Below, one piece after another: positions 6,999 to 15,639 of a DNA stretch of 19,234 nucleotides. The position numbers were made by a program, and so were the translations under genes. Positions within the stretch are counted from its first letter, which is position 1, and the number at the start of each line of letters is the position of its first letter. Origin of the DNA: Bacteroidetes bacterium UBA6491 (GTDB taxonomy: Bacteria > Bacteroidota > Bacteroidia > NS11-12g > UBA9320); contig DJML01000025.1 in NCBI GenBank assembly GCA_002436505.1, forward strand, positions 1 to 19,234, written 5' to 3'. The notes below the pieces were generated by a model. It searched no databases. It was not told the DNA's origin and saw nothing but the letters and a program-made list of their open reading frames with translations.

Positions 6999-9704
6999 AT
7001 GAGCGAAGAATTGAATAATTTGTCAGAAAGGGAGAATTCTGGAGAAAAAGCCGTTCGTGGTCTTTACGAAGATTGGTTTCTCGATTACGCATCTTACGTG
7101 ATCCTGGAGAGAGCTGTACCTGCATTAGAAGACGGACTGAAACCTGTACAGCGGAGAATTCTTCACAGTATGAAGTTACTTGATGATGGACGTTACAACA
7201 AGGTGGCCAATATCATTGGATATACCATGCAGTTTCACCCACACGGAGATGCTGCAATTGGTGACGCCATGGTCAATTTGGGACAGAAAGACCTTTTGAT
7301 CGATACACAGGGCAACTGGGGGGATATAAGGACTGGTGACAGCGCCGCAGCGCCACGTTATATTGAAGCACGACTGACTAAATTTGCACTTGATGTCGTT
7401 TTTAATAAGCAAACTACCAACTGGCAGAAATCTTATGACGGCAGAAAACAAGAACCGGTAACACTTCCGGTAAAATTCCCGCTGCTTCTTGCGCAGGGAG
7501 TTGAAGGTATTGCAGTCGGTCTGTCGACCCGGATACTTCCACATAATTTTTGTGAACTGATCAAAGCTTCTATAGATATTCTAAAAGGCAAGACTCCTCA
7601 TATTCTTCCTGACTTTGCTACAGGTGGTTATGCTGACCTGAGCGATTATAATGAAGGCATGCGAGGTGGTCGTGTCAGGGTGAGATCAAGAATTGAAGAG
7701 AAGGATAAAAAGACACTTCTCATCAAGGAAATTCCTTACGGAACAACTACATCCTCTGTGATAGATTCCATTATCAAAGCAAATGATAAAGGGAAGATCA
7801 AAATAAAAAAGGTAGTTGATAACACTGCTAAGGATCTGGAAATTGAAATTCACCTGGCTTCAGGCATTTCGACAGACAAGACGATTGATGCGCTTTACGC
7901 ATTTACAAATTGCGAAGTCTCTATCTCTCCCAATGCATGCGTTATTTTCGACAACAAACCATATTTCCTTTCTGTAAATGAGATCCTTCGTCTAAACACG
8001 GAGAAAACTGTTGAACTTTTAAAGCAGGAACTTCTTATTAAAAAGAATGAACTTGAAGAGAAATGGCACTTCAGTTCGCTTGAAAAGATCTTTATTGAAG
8101 AGAGGATCTACCGGGACATTGAAGAATGTGAAACATGGGAAGATATCATTCAAACGATCGATAAAGGACTAGACCCCTTCAAGAAATTACTTAAGAGGGA
8201 GATCACTGAAGAAGATATCACCCGGCTAACGGAGATCCGTATTAAAAGAATTTCAAGGTTTGACTCCTTTAAAGCAGATGAATTACTTAACCAGATAGAG
8301 GAAGACCTTAAGACAGTAAACAATAATCTGGAAAATCTGACAGAGTACGCCATTGATTATTATAAGGACCTGCTCTCAAAATATGGAAAAGGGCGTGAAC
8401 GGAAAACAGAGATTCGGGAATTTGATAATATTAACGCAACGGTCGTTGCTGTAGCCAACGAGAAACTCTACGCCAACTTTGAAGAAGGATTTGTCGGAAC
8501 AGGACTTAAAAAAGAAACATATATCACAGACTGCTCTGATATAGACGATATCATCGTCTTTCGATCTGACGGCAAATATTCCGTGAGCAAGGTAAGCCAG
8601 AAGGCCTTCTTTGCGAAAGACATTATTCATGTGGACGTATGGAGAAAAGGCGACGACAGAAAGGTATATAATGCCATATACCTTGATCCTAAATCGGGGA
8701 AAACCTATTCAAAAAGATTCAGTGTTACCTCAGTGACCAGAGATAAGGAATATGACCTTACTACAGGTACTCCAGACTCTAAACTGCTTTATTTCTCTGC
8801 AAACCCGAATGGCGAAGCTGAAGTTGTTACCATTCAGCTGCATGGCATGGCAAAAGCAAGAAACAAGATCTTTGACTATGATTTTGCTGATCTCCTTATC
8901 AAAGGACGGGGGTCCAGAGGAAATACCGTTACAAAATACAGAATTCGAAAGATCAACCTAAAGGAAAAGGGTAAGTCGACCATTGGAGGACGTGATATTT
9001 GGTATGAACCGGCTATTGGAAAGCTAAACATTGACGGTAGAGGAGAAAAATTAGGCAGCTTCCAGACAGATGACCTTATTCTGGTCATTTATCGTAACGG
9101 TGAGTACGAACTCACCTCTCACGAGCTTACAAACCGTTATGAACCAAACGACGTGGTTAGAATTGAAAAATTTGACCCTAAAAGAACGGTTACATGCGTT
9201 TATTTCGACGGAAAGAATAAGGCAGAATATGTTAAACGATTTATTGTTGAAACATCTACTGTTGGTAAGCGTTTCGGATTTATCACGGAAAGCAGATCAA
9301 GTAAAATTCTCTTTATAACCACCTCCAAATCGCCGGTAATTCAATTATTCACCAAGAACAGCAAAGGCGTTAAGAAAGAGGAGGTCATCGAATTGAACGA
9401 ATTTATTGATGTAAGGGGTTGGAAAGCCCAGGGTAACAAGTTGACCTATGATAAGTTTATAAAACTTACACCGGTAGAAACTGATGATCCTGAAGATGAT
9501 CAGGATGAGGTTGCTGAGGAGGAAGAAACTGGTAATGGCAATGACCCATCAGATGAAATGACAACGAGTGAACCTGAATCTCAAGATCTTAAGGAGACTG
9601 ATAAAAGATCAGAAGCACCACCAAAATCCACGGGCGATCTCAAGAAGAAACAGAAAAACAAAAAGGATACTTTTACCTCTGGTGACCAGTTGAACCTTTT
9701 GTAG
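6999..9704 (+). CDS. parC: DNA topoisomerase IV subunit A (DNA cleavage subunit)
   Basis: This 901-residue protein is the DNA-cutting and rejoining subunit, partner of ParE in a heterotetramer. The N-terminal breakage-reunion domain begins EDWFLDYASYVILERAVPAL (24-43). The catalytic pair is Arg120-Tyr121 in SAAAPRYIEARL. The quinolone-pocket segment reads FHPHGDAAIGD (79-89): Ala85 replaces the Ser of E. coli GyrA Ser83, while Asp89 matches Asp87. A coiled-coil tower follows (~335-465). A beta-pinwheel C-terminal domain spans ~475-820, with a degenerate GyrA-box-like KGRGSRG at 635-641. The last ~75 residues are disordered: acidic (827-868) then basic (KKKQKNKK, 882-889). GAGGG-like purines (AAGAGGG, 6981-6987) lie upstream of the ATG. 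It is co-transcribed with parE. No strong terminator follows; the M36 gene converges on it from 9752. Confidence 0.92.
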   Translation: MSEELNNLSERENSGEKAVRGLYEDWFLDYASYVILERAVPALEDGLKPVQRRILHSMKLLDDGRYNKVANIIGYTMQFHPHGDAAIGDAMVNLGQKDLLIDTQGNWGDIRTGDSAAAPRYIEARLTKFALDVVFNKQTTNWQKSYDGRKQEPVTLPVKFPLLLAQGVEGIAVGLSTRILPHNFCELIKASIDILKGKTPHILPDFATGGYADLSDYNEGMRGGRVRVRSRIEEKDKKTLLIKEIPYGTTTSSVIDSIIKANDKGKIKIKKVVDNTAKDLEIEIHLASGISTDKTIDALYAFTNCEVSISPNACVIFDNKPYFLSVNEILRLNTEKTVELLKQELLIKKNELEEKWHFSSLEKIFIEERIYRDIEECETWEDIIQTIDKGLDPFKKLLKREITEEDITRLTEIRIKRISRFDSFKADELLNQIEEDLKTVNNNLENLTEYAIDYYKDLLSKYGKGRERKTEIREFDNINATVVAVANEKLYANFEEGFVGTGLKKETYITDCSDIDDIIVFRSDGKYSVSKVSQKAFFAKDIIHVDVWRKGDDRKVYNAIYLDPKSGKTYSKRFSVTSVTRDKEYDLTTGTPDSKLLYFSANPNGEAEVVTIQLHGMAKARNKIFDYDFADLLIKGRGSRGNTVTKYRIRKINLKEKGKSTIGGRDIWYEPAIGKLNIDGRGEKLGSFQTDDLILVIYRNGEYELTSHELTNRYEPNDVVRIEKFDPKRTVTCVYFDGKNKAEYVKRFIVETSTVGKRFGFITESRSSKILFITTSKSPVIQLFTKNSKGVKKEEVIELNEFIDVRGWKAQGNKLTYDKFIKLTPVETDDPEDDQDEVAEEEETGNGNDPSDEMTTSEPESQDLKETDKRSEAPPKSTGDLKKKQKNKKDTFTSGDQLNLL

Positions 9705-9751
9705 CTTACTTCCGCATAAGGCTCCCTTTATAACCTTATATTATCTCAGAA

Positions 9752-12700
9752 CTACCTGATGAGGACTTTCTTAATTACCGTATTTTTCAACGTTACGGCC
9801 TTTACAAAATAAACGCCACCAGAAAGATCCGACACATCAATTTCAGTTTTTTCTCCTTTATCAAGCCTAACAGACAGCAGTATTTTCCCGTTTACATCAT
9901 GGATCTGTATCTCTGTGCCTGAGGACAGGCTGTTTTCAATGTACAAAATGTCATTTACAGGATTCGGATATATAAAAATATCACCCTGGTCAGTATTTAA
10001 CTCTCTTACCCCCAAAGGATCAGTACCTTCAAGCAATAACGACAACACATCAGCTTTTCCGCTAGGGAAATTCTCCGGATACATGGTCACGCTATTCCTG
10101 ATGATCTCAAACGTGTCAAAAAGTATAATATCATCTATGTACCATCCTTCTCCGCTTGCTGCTGCGTCACTGGTAAATCTAAACCTTATACTGACCGTTC
10201 TATCCGCGTAATTTGAAAGATCAGCTGCAGAGAAAACAAAGCCGTTAGAACTTCCGGTAAATGCATCTCTACCTGAAATAGCGCTGGCCGGATTGGTTGC
10301 TATTACATTATTGTAACCGTTAACAATAAAATCCTGACCAAGATCCTGCCAACCGCTGCCTGTGTCAATCTCAACCACTGCCCCATCCCATCCATCTTCC
10401 GTGTTATAGTAGTGATAAAAACCAAAAGCAGGATTACCGGCGCCCAATGTAATTTCGCCCGTTAGAAAACGGTCACTTTTTGAACCAGGATTATCAATGA
10501 ACCAGCTTGAGAATCCAGAATGACTTTTATCGCTGGTTATCGTAAAACCACCTACTCCTGTTTCTGTGACCGGTACCCAGAAATTACCACCTGACTCAAC
10601 ATCATCTTCAAATGAAATAACGCTGTACCTTTCATTTGCAACTGCTACATTCAAATTACAACTGAAGCTGTCGTATGGCAGTATACTGTCAATAGTAAAA
10701 CGTGCAACATTCCCTTCGTACGTCCAGTCACAATTATCTGTTAATGACCTGGTGATCAATCTATTGTCAAGGGTGTCAACGATAAGTATATTCTTGATCG
10801 TTTTATCACTGAAGTTCCTCACAACAAAACGATAGGATCGCTCATCCCCTCCTTTTACAACTTCATCTGCATACTTTTCAATCGTAGGATCAAAAATGTC
10901 TGCTGGAATATCAAAAGCTTCGACGCCATCAGAACGACTTGCGGATGACCCCTGATCTGCACTATAACCGAGTCCTCTTTTCGCAAAAACAGTCCAGATT
11001 AGCAACTGGTTTCTTCCTCCGTTATTGATCTTATCAGCAAGTAAAATTGCATCCCGTGCATCGGCAAATCCAGGTCCGCACTTTTGAAGTTTCATCCCGT
11101 CTATCACCAGACGCATAGCAATGTTATTACCTCCAGTGCCATTGTAAATATCACCGTCGTAACCGTATTCTTCAATGAAGGCCCAATACATGTCCCATAT
11201 CATCTGACACCATACACTTCCAACACCGTGCGGAACACTAAAAGATGGATTTGCTACGTCAGCATATGTTGTGGGATTTATTAATGTATCTGTAGAGTAC
11301 GCATATGGCCTGATTCCTTTTCCGTTGATACCCTGACCTCTGGCATACGTGCCTATTCCTCTTTTCATACTTCCGGAGTCACCGGGCTCGTGAGTCATGA
11401 CCAGTGCGAAAAAATCACTCCACCCCTCGCCCATTTGCTCCTGATTGGACAAACAGCCCGAGTTTGATGGTCCGCCAGTCAAACGAACTGATATTCCATG
11501 TCCGTATTCATGGGCAATAACCCCGTTATCAAAATCACTATCTCTGAAAAATGTTAATTCTGTTGAATCGTACATACTGATACTTACAGCGTTGCTTTTT
11601 GATAGTTCGTTCTTGAATACATCGCCATCTGCCTTTGAGAGCATCACCGCCGGTATAGTGATAGAAGCGTCACTTCCGGTCATCGAAAACGGTGCGCCAT
11701 TCAGGTTGTTAATTACAATAGCAGCGATAGCACCTGCTTCCTGCGCATTTTTTACTTTAGTGGTAAAAGTACAATTCCCCCTGTCCAGCAAAGCAATCTT
11801 GCCATTAACTGCACTTTCATTGGTTATTGTAAAACATCCTTCGCTTGGTGATGCAGATGTATCCTCCACAAGAACCAATTCCCCGCTTACCGGGGTAATG
11901 CCCAGTTCACTGCCAAAAAGGGCCTGCCGGATGACATAAGAACCTTCGATCGCTGTTGGAGAATGAACCACTAAGTTCGCTCCGGGAATCGTCCCCCACA
12001 AATACATTTGCATCCGACCATTGACACCGTCAGGGAAAGTAGCAAAATTGGCGTTATTATACCCGCCTCCATCCTGAGCTTCAGCGATCACATAATCACC
12101 TTCGATCCCACCGTTTCCGTAATTGTTCCACTGGAAATTACCTGAAGGCTCATCAAAACCATAATGGTGCCATACGTCATGCATGATATTGTTCCAGTAG
12201 AAAAGATTAATGATCGCAGCATCCGTATAGTTACTGGCACTTTTTGAAATGTCAAAGTCAGCTAAAAAAGAAAGACCTGATCCTCCGTCTACAGGATTGG
12301 CCTCCGTATTATTATCAGCGTCCTTATCTTCCCCTGCCACGACATTATTTCCTCCTGTAAATGTGAATTCAGCCCCTGCGTTTCCATCAATATCGTGCCA
12401 GCCGAAAGGAGAAGATGCCTCGTCTGATGGCTCGGACACAATGGTCCTGTTCCCATGGTTTGGACTTTCAATAGGCCAGGCAAACACCTGATATTCATTT
12501 GTACCTTTTGTTGCAGCGGAAGTTGCTGTGGAATTTGTTGTGCCACCAGGGATTTCCATTTCATGTTGATGGCCGCTATGCCCTTCTCCCCAGTTGCACT
12601 CAATAACATAATCGTTCTTGTCAAGAACAGCGCCTGTATTGGCGTCAATTCTCAAATTCCAGTAATGCGTATGGTCCTTGAAATATATTCCAACGTTCCA

Positions 12701-13234
12701 TACAGGGATCAACATTTTATTTACCGGTAAAAGGTACGGCTTAACAAGTATCTCGTCGCTAGATATTGACGGAGAGATGAATTTTATCGGATGTTCTTCC
12801 TGTTGCCCATTAAGATCAATGACCTCGGTAACGTCATCTATTTCAGAAGATAAGCTGATTTCAAGGTATTCGGCGGCGATCTTAATTGCTTCAGTCGGCG
12901 TTAAACCAAAATTATAGTAATCGGATGCCTCAGATCGAACAAGATCATTATTAACATGTATCAAAATGCCGTCTTTCAAATGGAAGGAAAGCTGTGCATT
13001 ATAAACTTCAATGCCTGCTTCTGTCTGATTGAAATAGTAATGCTCAAGCTGATTATGCTTCGTTGTGTAATGATCCTTCAGTTTTAAATGAGGAAGTTGA
13101 TCCTTTGAAATGCTATAATCATTAACAAGTTGATATCTAATAGATTCAGGTATATCATTTTGTTGAGCGATAGAAATGAAAGGATAAAAGAACATGGTTA
13201 GGATGGCACCGATTAAAAGTGTGTATGTTCTCAT
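9752..13234 (-). CDS. Secreted M36 (fungalysin) metallopeptidase with PA domain and T9SS signal
   Basis: This 1160-residue zinc endopeptidase is predicted to be secreted by the T9SS to the cell surface or medium. Residues 1-24 are a signal peptide (MRTYTLLIGAILTMFFYPFISIAQQ). Residues ~30-210 form an FTP/propeptide region. The M36 catalytic domain spans ~250-780, with HEYGH at 575-579 and the third zinc ligand Glu603 in EQMGEGWSD. A PA domain (~440-550, with IALLDRGNCTFTTKVKNAQEAGA) is inserted before the HEXXH. A DUF11-like segment (~786-870), a jelly-roll/MAM-like segment (~874-1040, ending GEGWYIDDIILF) and a type-A sorting domain (IYPNPVNDILYIE 1088-1100 to KKVLIR) follow. The frame is open to a TTG at 13291, but the ATG at 13234 starts directly on the signal peptide and is preferred. 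The role is probably nutrient protein degradation. It lies downstream of a same-strand glycosyltransferase, 115 bp away. Confidence 0.93.
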   Translation of the reverse strand: MRTYTLLIGAILTMFFYPFISIAQQNDIPESIRYQLVNDYSISKDQLPHLKLKDHYTTKHNQLEHYYFNQTEAGIEVYNAQLSFHLKDGILIHVNNDLVRSEASDYYNFGLTPTEAIKIAAEYLEISLSSEIDDVTEVIDLNGQQEEHPIKFISPSISSDEILVKPYLLPVNKMLIPVWNVGIYFKDHTHYWNLRIDANTGAVLDKNDYVIECNWGEGHSGHQHEMEIPGGTTNSTATSAATKGTNEYQVFAWPIESPNHGNRTIVSEPSDEASSPFGWHDIDGNAGAEFTFTGGNNVVAGEDKDADNNTEANPVDGGSGLSFLADFDISKSASNYTDAAIINLFYWNNIMHDVWHHYGFDEPSGNFQWNNYGNGGIEGDYVIAEAQDGGGYNNANFATFPDGVNGRMQMYLWGTIPGANLVVHSPTAIEGSYVIRQALFGSELGITPVSGELVLVEDTSASPSEGCFTITNESAVNGKIALLDRGNCTFTTKVKNAQEAGAIAAIVINNLNGAPFSMTGSDASITIPAVMLSKADGDVFKNELSKSNAVSISMYDSTELTFFRDSDFDNGVIAHEYGHGISVRLTGGPSNSGCLSNQEQMGEGWSDFFALVMTHEPGDSGSMKRGIGTYARGQGINGKGIRPYAYSTDTLINPTTYADVANPSFSVPHGVGSVWCQMIWDMYWAFIEEYGYDGDIYNGTGGNNIAMRLVIDGMKLQKCGPGFADARDAILLADKINNGGRNQLLIWTVFAKRGLGYSADQGSSASRSDGVEAFDIPADIFDPTIEKYADEVVKGGDERSYRFVVRNFSDKTIKNILIVDTLDNRLITRSLTDNCDWTYEGNVARFTIDSILPYDSFSCNLNVAVANERYSVISFEDDVESGGNFWVPVTETGVGGFTITSDKSHSGFSSWFIDNPGSKSDRFLTGEITLGAGNPAFGFYHYYNTEDGWDGAVVEIDTGSGWQDLGQDFIVNGYNNVIATNPASAISGRDAFTGSSNGFVFSAADLSNYADRTVSIRFRFTSDAAASGEGWYIDDIILFDTFEIIRNSVTMYPENFPSGKADVLSLLLEGTDPLGVRELNTDQGDIFIYPNPVNDILYIENSLSSGTEIQIHDVNGKILLSVRLDKGEKTEIDVSDLSGGVYFVKAVTLKNTVIKKVLIR

Positions 13235-13349
13235 ATTGCTTATTCGATGTAAATATAATGCTTGATAAAATGGAAAACTCCTTTCTGACAATCAGATGAC
13301 AGAAATCATGGTTTGAAAAAAAAGCAAGTATTTCCTTCTTCGATTTGAA

Positions 13350-14213
13350 TCAAAATCGGTAATTCTTGTTCTCCCCGACACGCCAACCCGTCCATTTTTC
13401 GATGTAATAAAGGACAGCACTTTTTAACCGGAACTTTTTTACCGAGGGATCGCGGGAGAAGGACCAGTTCATCCTTTCAATTCGTTCTTTCATTACCTCT
13501 GGATGTGTACCTTCGAACTTTTTAATAGAATCAATTTGGGAGTAATCAAAGTCTTTGTCGGGATCAAAACGCTCTTCAATCCAGCGGTCATCGTGCCAGT
13601 ATCTGTTTGCTTCCAATGATTTAGCCATCATGTGCCTGGGATGCCTCACCCAGCCATAATGGTAAATTTCAGCGTCTATCTCCTTGACTTTCAGTTTTTT
13701 GCCATTTATCCGAAACCCCTGAGCGTCTTTATATGAACGAATCTCCTTGTTGTTTCTGATAACGCGGATCTCATTTCTATACCAGGTTCTTGAATCTCCG
13801 ATAAAATCATAGGATCCATAGAAATGCTTATATCGAAACAACAAACCATCTATTTCCTTCTCGTCCTTCCATTTCTCCATTGCAGATCGAATGCCAGGAA
13901 TGTATTTTTCATGGAGGCATTCATCCCCCTGGATATAGAAACACCAGTCAGCTGCGCTATTTATTGCATCGAAAGCTTTATCTGTCTCAATAGCAAGTAC
14001 CCTTCCTCCTTCCCTCAGCGAAAGATCCCATTCAGTGTCAACAATTCTTACTTTAGGATCAATGCCGGAAATCAATTCCCGGGTTTCATCTTCAGATACT
14101 CCCACAGCAACAACAACCTCGTCACACAATGGCAAAATTGATCGTATCGCTTCTACAACAGGGTAATCCAGTTTAATAGCATTTCTTATAAAGGAAAAAC
14201 CGCTCACATACAT
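13350..14213 (-). CDS. Glycosyltransferase, divergent family 2-like
   Basis: This 287-residue cytoplasmic protein is predicted to be a nucleotide-sugar-dependent glycosyltransferase. The N-terminus MYVSGFSFIRNAIKLDYPVVEAIRSILPLCDEVVVAVG (first 38 residues) has the GT-A strand-helix-strand order in variant form. SEDETRELI (40-48) stands where the second Asp site lies, and CFYIQGDECLHEKY (91-104) carries the QGDE version of the DXD metal site. The C-terminal half (AQGFRINGKKLKVKEIDAEIYHYGW, positions 164-188; GTHPEVMKERI, 235-245) matches, as I recall it, a group common in Bacteroidota. The frame opens at a GTG (14246), but the ATG at 14213 begins exactly at the conserved start and is chosen. 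That ATG lies inside a perfect inverted repeat (14201-14220). It is divergent from the cystathionine beta-synthase gene with only 46 bp between. Acceptor unknown. Confidence 0.85.
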   Translation of the reverse strand: MYVSGFSFIRNAIKLDYPVVEAIRSILPLCDEVVVAVGVSEDETRELISGIDPKVRIVDTEWDLSLREGGRVLAIETDKAFDAINSAADWCFYIQGDECLHEKYIPGIRSAMEKWKDEKEIDGLLFRYKHFYGSYDFIGDSRTWYRNEIRVIRNNKEIRSYKDAQGFRINGKKLKVKEIDAEIYHYGWVRHPRHMMAKSLEANRYWHDDRWIEERFDPDKDFDYSQIDSIKKFEGTHPEVMKERIERMNWSFSRDPSVKKFRLKSAVLYYIEKWTGWRVGENKNYRF

Positions 14214-14220
14214 GTGAGCG
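14201..14220. repeat. Perfect inverted repeat spanning the glycosyltransferase start codon
   Basis: CGCTCACAT (14201-14209), AC, ATGTGAGCG (14212-14220): nine-base arms with a 2-nt centre. The minus-strand start codon occupies 14213-14211, so the arms cover codons 1-4 and the bases just before the ATG. It sits at the edge of the 46-bp divergent intergenic gap. It is a candidate operator or start-site hairpin; its coding constraint (Met-Tyr-Val-Ser) may partly explain one arm. Confidence 0.5.
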
Positions 14221-14247
14221 AATATAGATATCACAAAGCATATCACT

Positions 14248-14255
14248 TACCTTTG
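14248..14255 (+). promoter_or_regulatory. Candidate -7 box of the cystathionine beta-synthase gene
   Basis: TACCTTTG matches the Bacteroidota -7 consensus TAnnTTTG exactly. Its last base is only 4 nt before the ATG at 14260, which would place the transcript start at or next to the start codon, giving a leaderless mRNA. No TTTG is found 19 nt upstream (14225-14228 is TAGA), so the site may be a chance match. Confidence 0.35.
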
Positions 14256-14259
14256 CGGC

Positions 14260-15639
14260 ATGTATTTCAATAATATCCTTGAGACCATCGGGAACACTCC
14301 GTTAGTAAAGCTAAATCGCATCGTTGAAGGCGTTCCCGGAACAATACTAGCAAAAATAGAGACCACAAATCCTGGAAACTCAATTAAAGACAGAATGGCG
14401 CTTCGCATAATTGAGGATGCCGAAAGATCCGGTGCACTTAAACCCGGTGGTATTATAGTTGAAGGGACCAGCGGAAATACTGGAATGGGTCTTGCTATCG
14501 CCGGTGTTATAAAAGGATATAAATGCATATTTGTTACCAACGACAAGCAAAGCAAGGAAAAGGTGGATATGCTTAAGGCTGTTGGTGCAGAGGTAATTGT
14601 GTGTCCGACAAACGTAGAACCCAAGGACGCAAGATCCTATTATTCCGTGTCTAAACGTTTAAGCGAGGAGATACCCAACGCATTCTATGCTAACCAGTAC
14701 AACAATCCGGCAAACGTTCAGGCACATTATGAATCTACAGGACCTGAAATATGGGAGCAGACCGAGGGTAAAATAACCCACCTGGTAGTTGGTGTCGGAA
14801 CTGGCGGAACAATTTCCGGAACAGGCAAATACCTTAAAGAGAAGAACCCTGAAATAAAGATCTGGGGAATAGACACCTACGGCTCGGTGTTTAAGAAATA
14901 CCATGAAACAGGTGAATTTGACGAAAGTGAGATCTATCCCTATATTACAGAAGGAATCGGTGAAGACATTCTACCTGAATGTGTTGATTTTAAGGTCATT
15001 GACAGATTCGAAAAGGTTACGGATAAAGACGGGCTCCTGTTTCAAAGACGGCTTGCAAGAGAAGAAGGCATGCTGGTCGGGAATTCGGCAGGAAGTGCAG
15101 TAGCTGGTCTTCATCAACTTAAATCCGAATTAAAACCGGAAGATGTTGTAGTTCTGATATTCCATGATCATGCAAGCAGATATGTTGGAAAGGCATTCAA
15201 TGATGAATGGATGAAAGACAGAGGGTTTCTTGAGATAGAAAAACCTAGAACCGCTAACGATCTTATTGATAATCACCGCCATCTGAGCCTTATTACTGTT
15301 AAAGACTCCGACCCTGTTGAAAAAGTTTTTGAGCGAATGAACAAGTATTTTATTTCTCAGATCCCTGTTACTGATGAAAACAATGTGATCGTAGGAAGCA
15401 TTGATGACACACATCTATTCGCTGATATCATGAAAGACCCGTCTATCAGGGAAGGCCTTGTAAAAGACGTCATGAGACCACCATTTCCCGTAGTGGATGC
15501 CCAGTTGCCACTGGAGGAAGTTTCAAAGCTCATTAATCGCCAAAATCCTGCAGTACTGGTTAATGACCTGTCCGGCACCACACATATTCTTACCCGATTC
15601 GACATAATAGAGGGAATTAACCCGAAGCCAAAAAAGTGA
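14260..15639 (+). CDS. Cystathionine beta-synthase with C-terminal CBS pair
   Basis: This 459-residue cytoplasmic enzyme of the fold-type II pyridoxal-phosphate family is predicted to condense serine (or an activated serine) with homocysteine to cystathionine. Visible features: ETIGNTPLVKLNR (8-20), Schiff-base Lys43 in NPGNSIKDR, the substrate loop EGTSGNTG (68-75), the phosphate-binding GVGTGGT (178-184) and GNSAGSA (274-280) with the Ser that contacts the pyridine nitrogen. The C-terminal ~340-455 is a tandem CBS (Bateman) regulatory pair, as in full-length human-type enzymes. The N-terminal heme-binding segment of animal CBS is absent. A cysteine synthase activity cannot be excluded, but the Bateman module favours CBS. 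The ATG is the first in frame; no Shine-Dalgarno is seen. The stop overlaps the start of the BtuF-like gene (TGATG), implying an operon. Confidence 0.92.
   Translation: MYFNNILETIGNTPLVKLNRIVEGVPGTILAKIETTNPGNSIKDRMALRIIEDAERSGALKPGGIIVEGTSGNTGMGLAIAGVIKGYKCIFVTNDKQSKEKVDMLKAVGAEVIVCPTNVEPKDARSYYSVSKRLSEEIPNAFYANQYNNPANVQAHYESTGPEIWEQTEGKITHLVVGVGTGGTISGTGKYLKEKNPEIKIWGIDTYGSVFKKYHETGEFDESEIYPYITEGIGEDILPECVDFKVIDRFEKVTDKDGLLFQRRLAREEGMLVGNSAGSAVAGLHQLKSELKPEDVVVLIFHDHASRYVGKAFNDEWMKDRGFLEIEKPRTANDLIDNHRHLSLITVKDSDPVEKVFERMNKYFISQIPVTDENNVIVGSIDDTHLFADIMKDPSIREGLVKDVMRPPFPVVDAQLPLEEVSKLINRQNPAVLVNDLSGTTHILTRFDIIEGINPKPKK

Noticed and set aside
9716..9739. Inverted repeat ATAAGG/CCTTAT between the convergent parC and M36 genes as a terminator
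   Set aside because: The stem is only six AT-rich pairs with a 12-nt loop and no adjoining T tract on either strand.
11445..11939. 164-codon open frame on the plus strand opposite the M36 peptidase
   Set aside because: It is a mirror of a strongly supported gene, has no domain signature and no start signal. The same applies to open frames at 7176-7544 (minus), 14247-14624 (minus), 17510-17887 (plus) and 516-803 (plus).
13235..13291. TTG-initiated extension of the M36 peptidase
   Set aside because: It would bury the signal peptide 19 residues in; the ATG at 13234 puts it at the N-terminus.
13341..13358. Inverted repeat CGATTT/AAATCG at the glycosyltransferase stop codon as a terminator
   Set aside because: The T tract lies about 20 nt further on and the stem is short and AT-rich, so it does not have intrinsic-terminator form.
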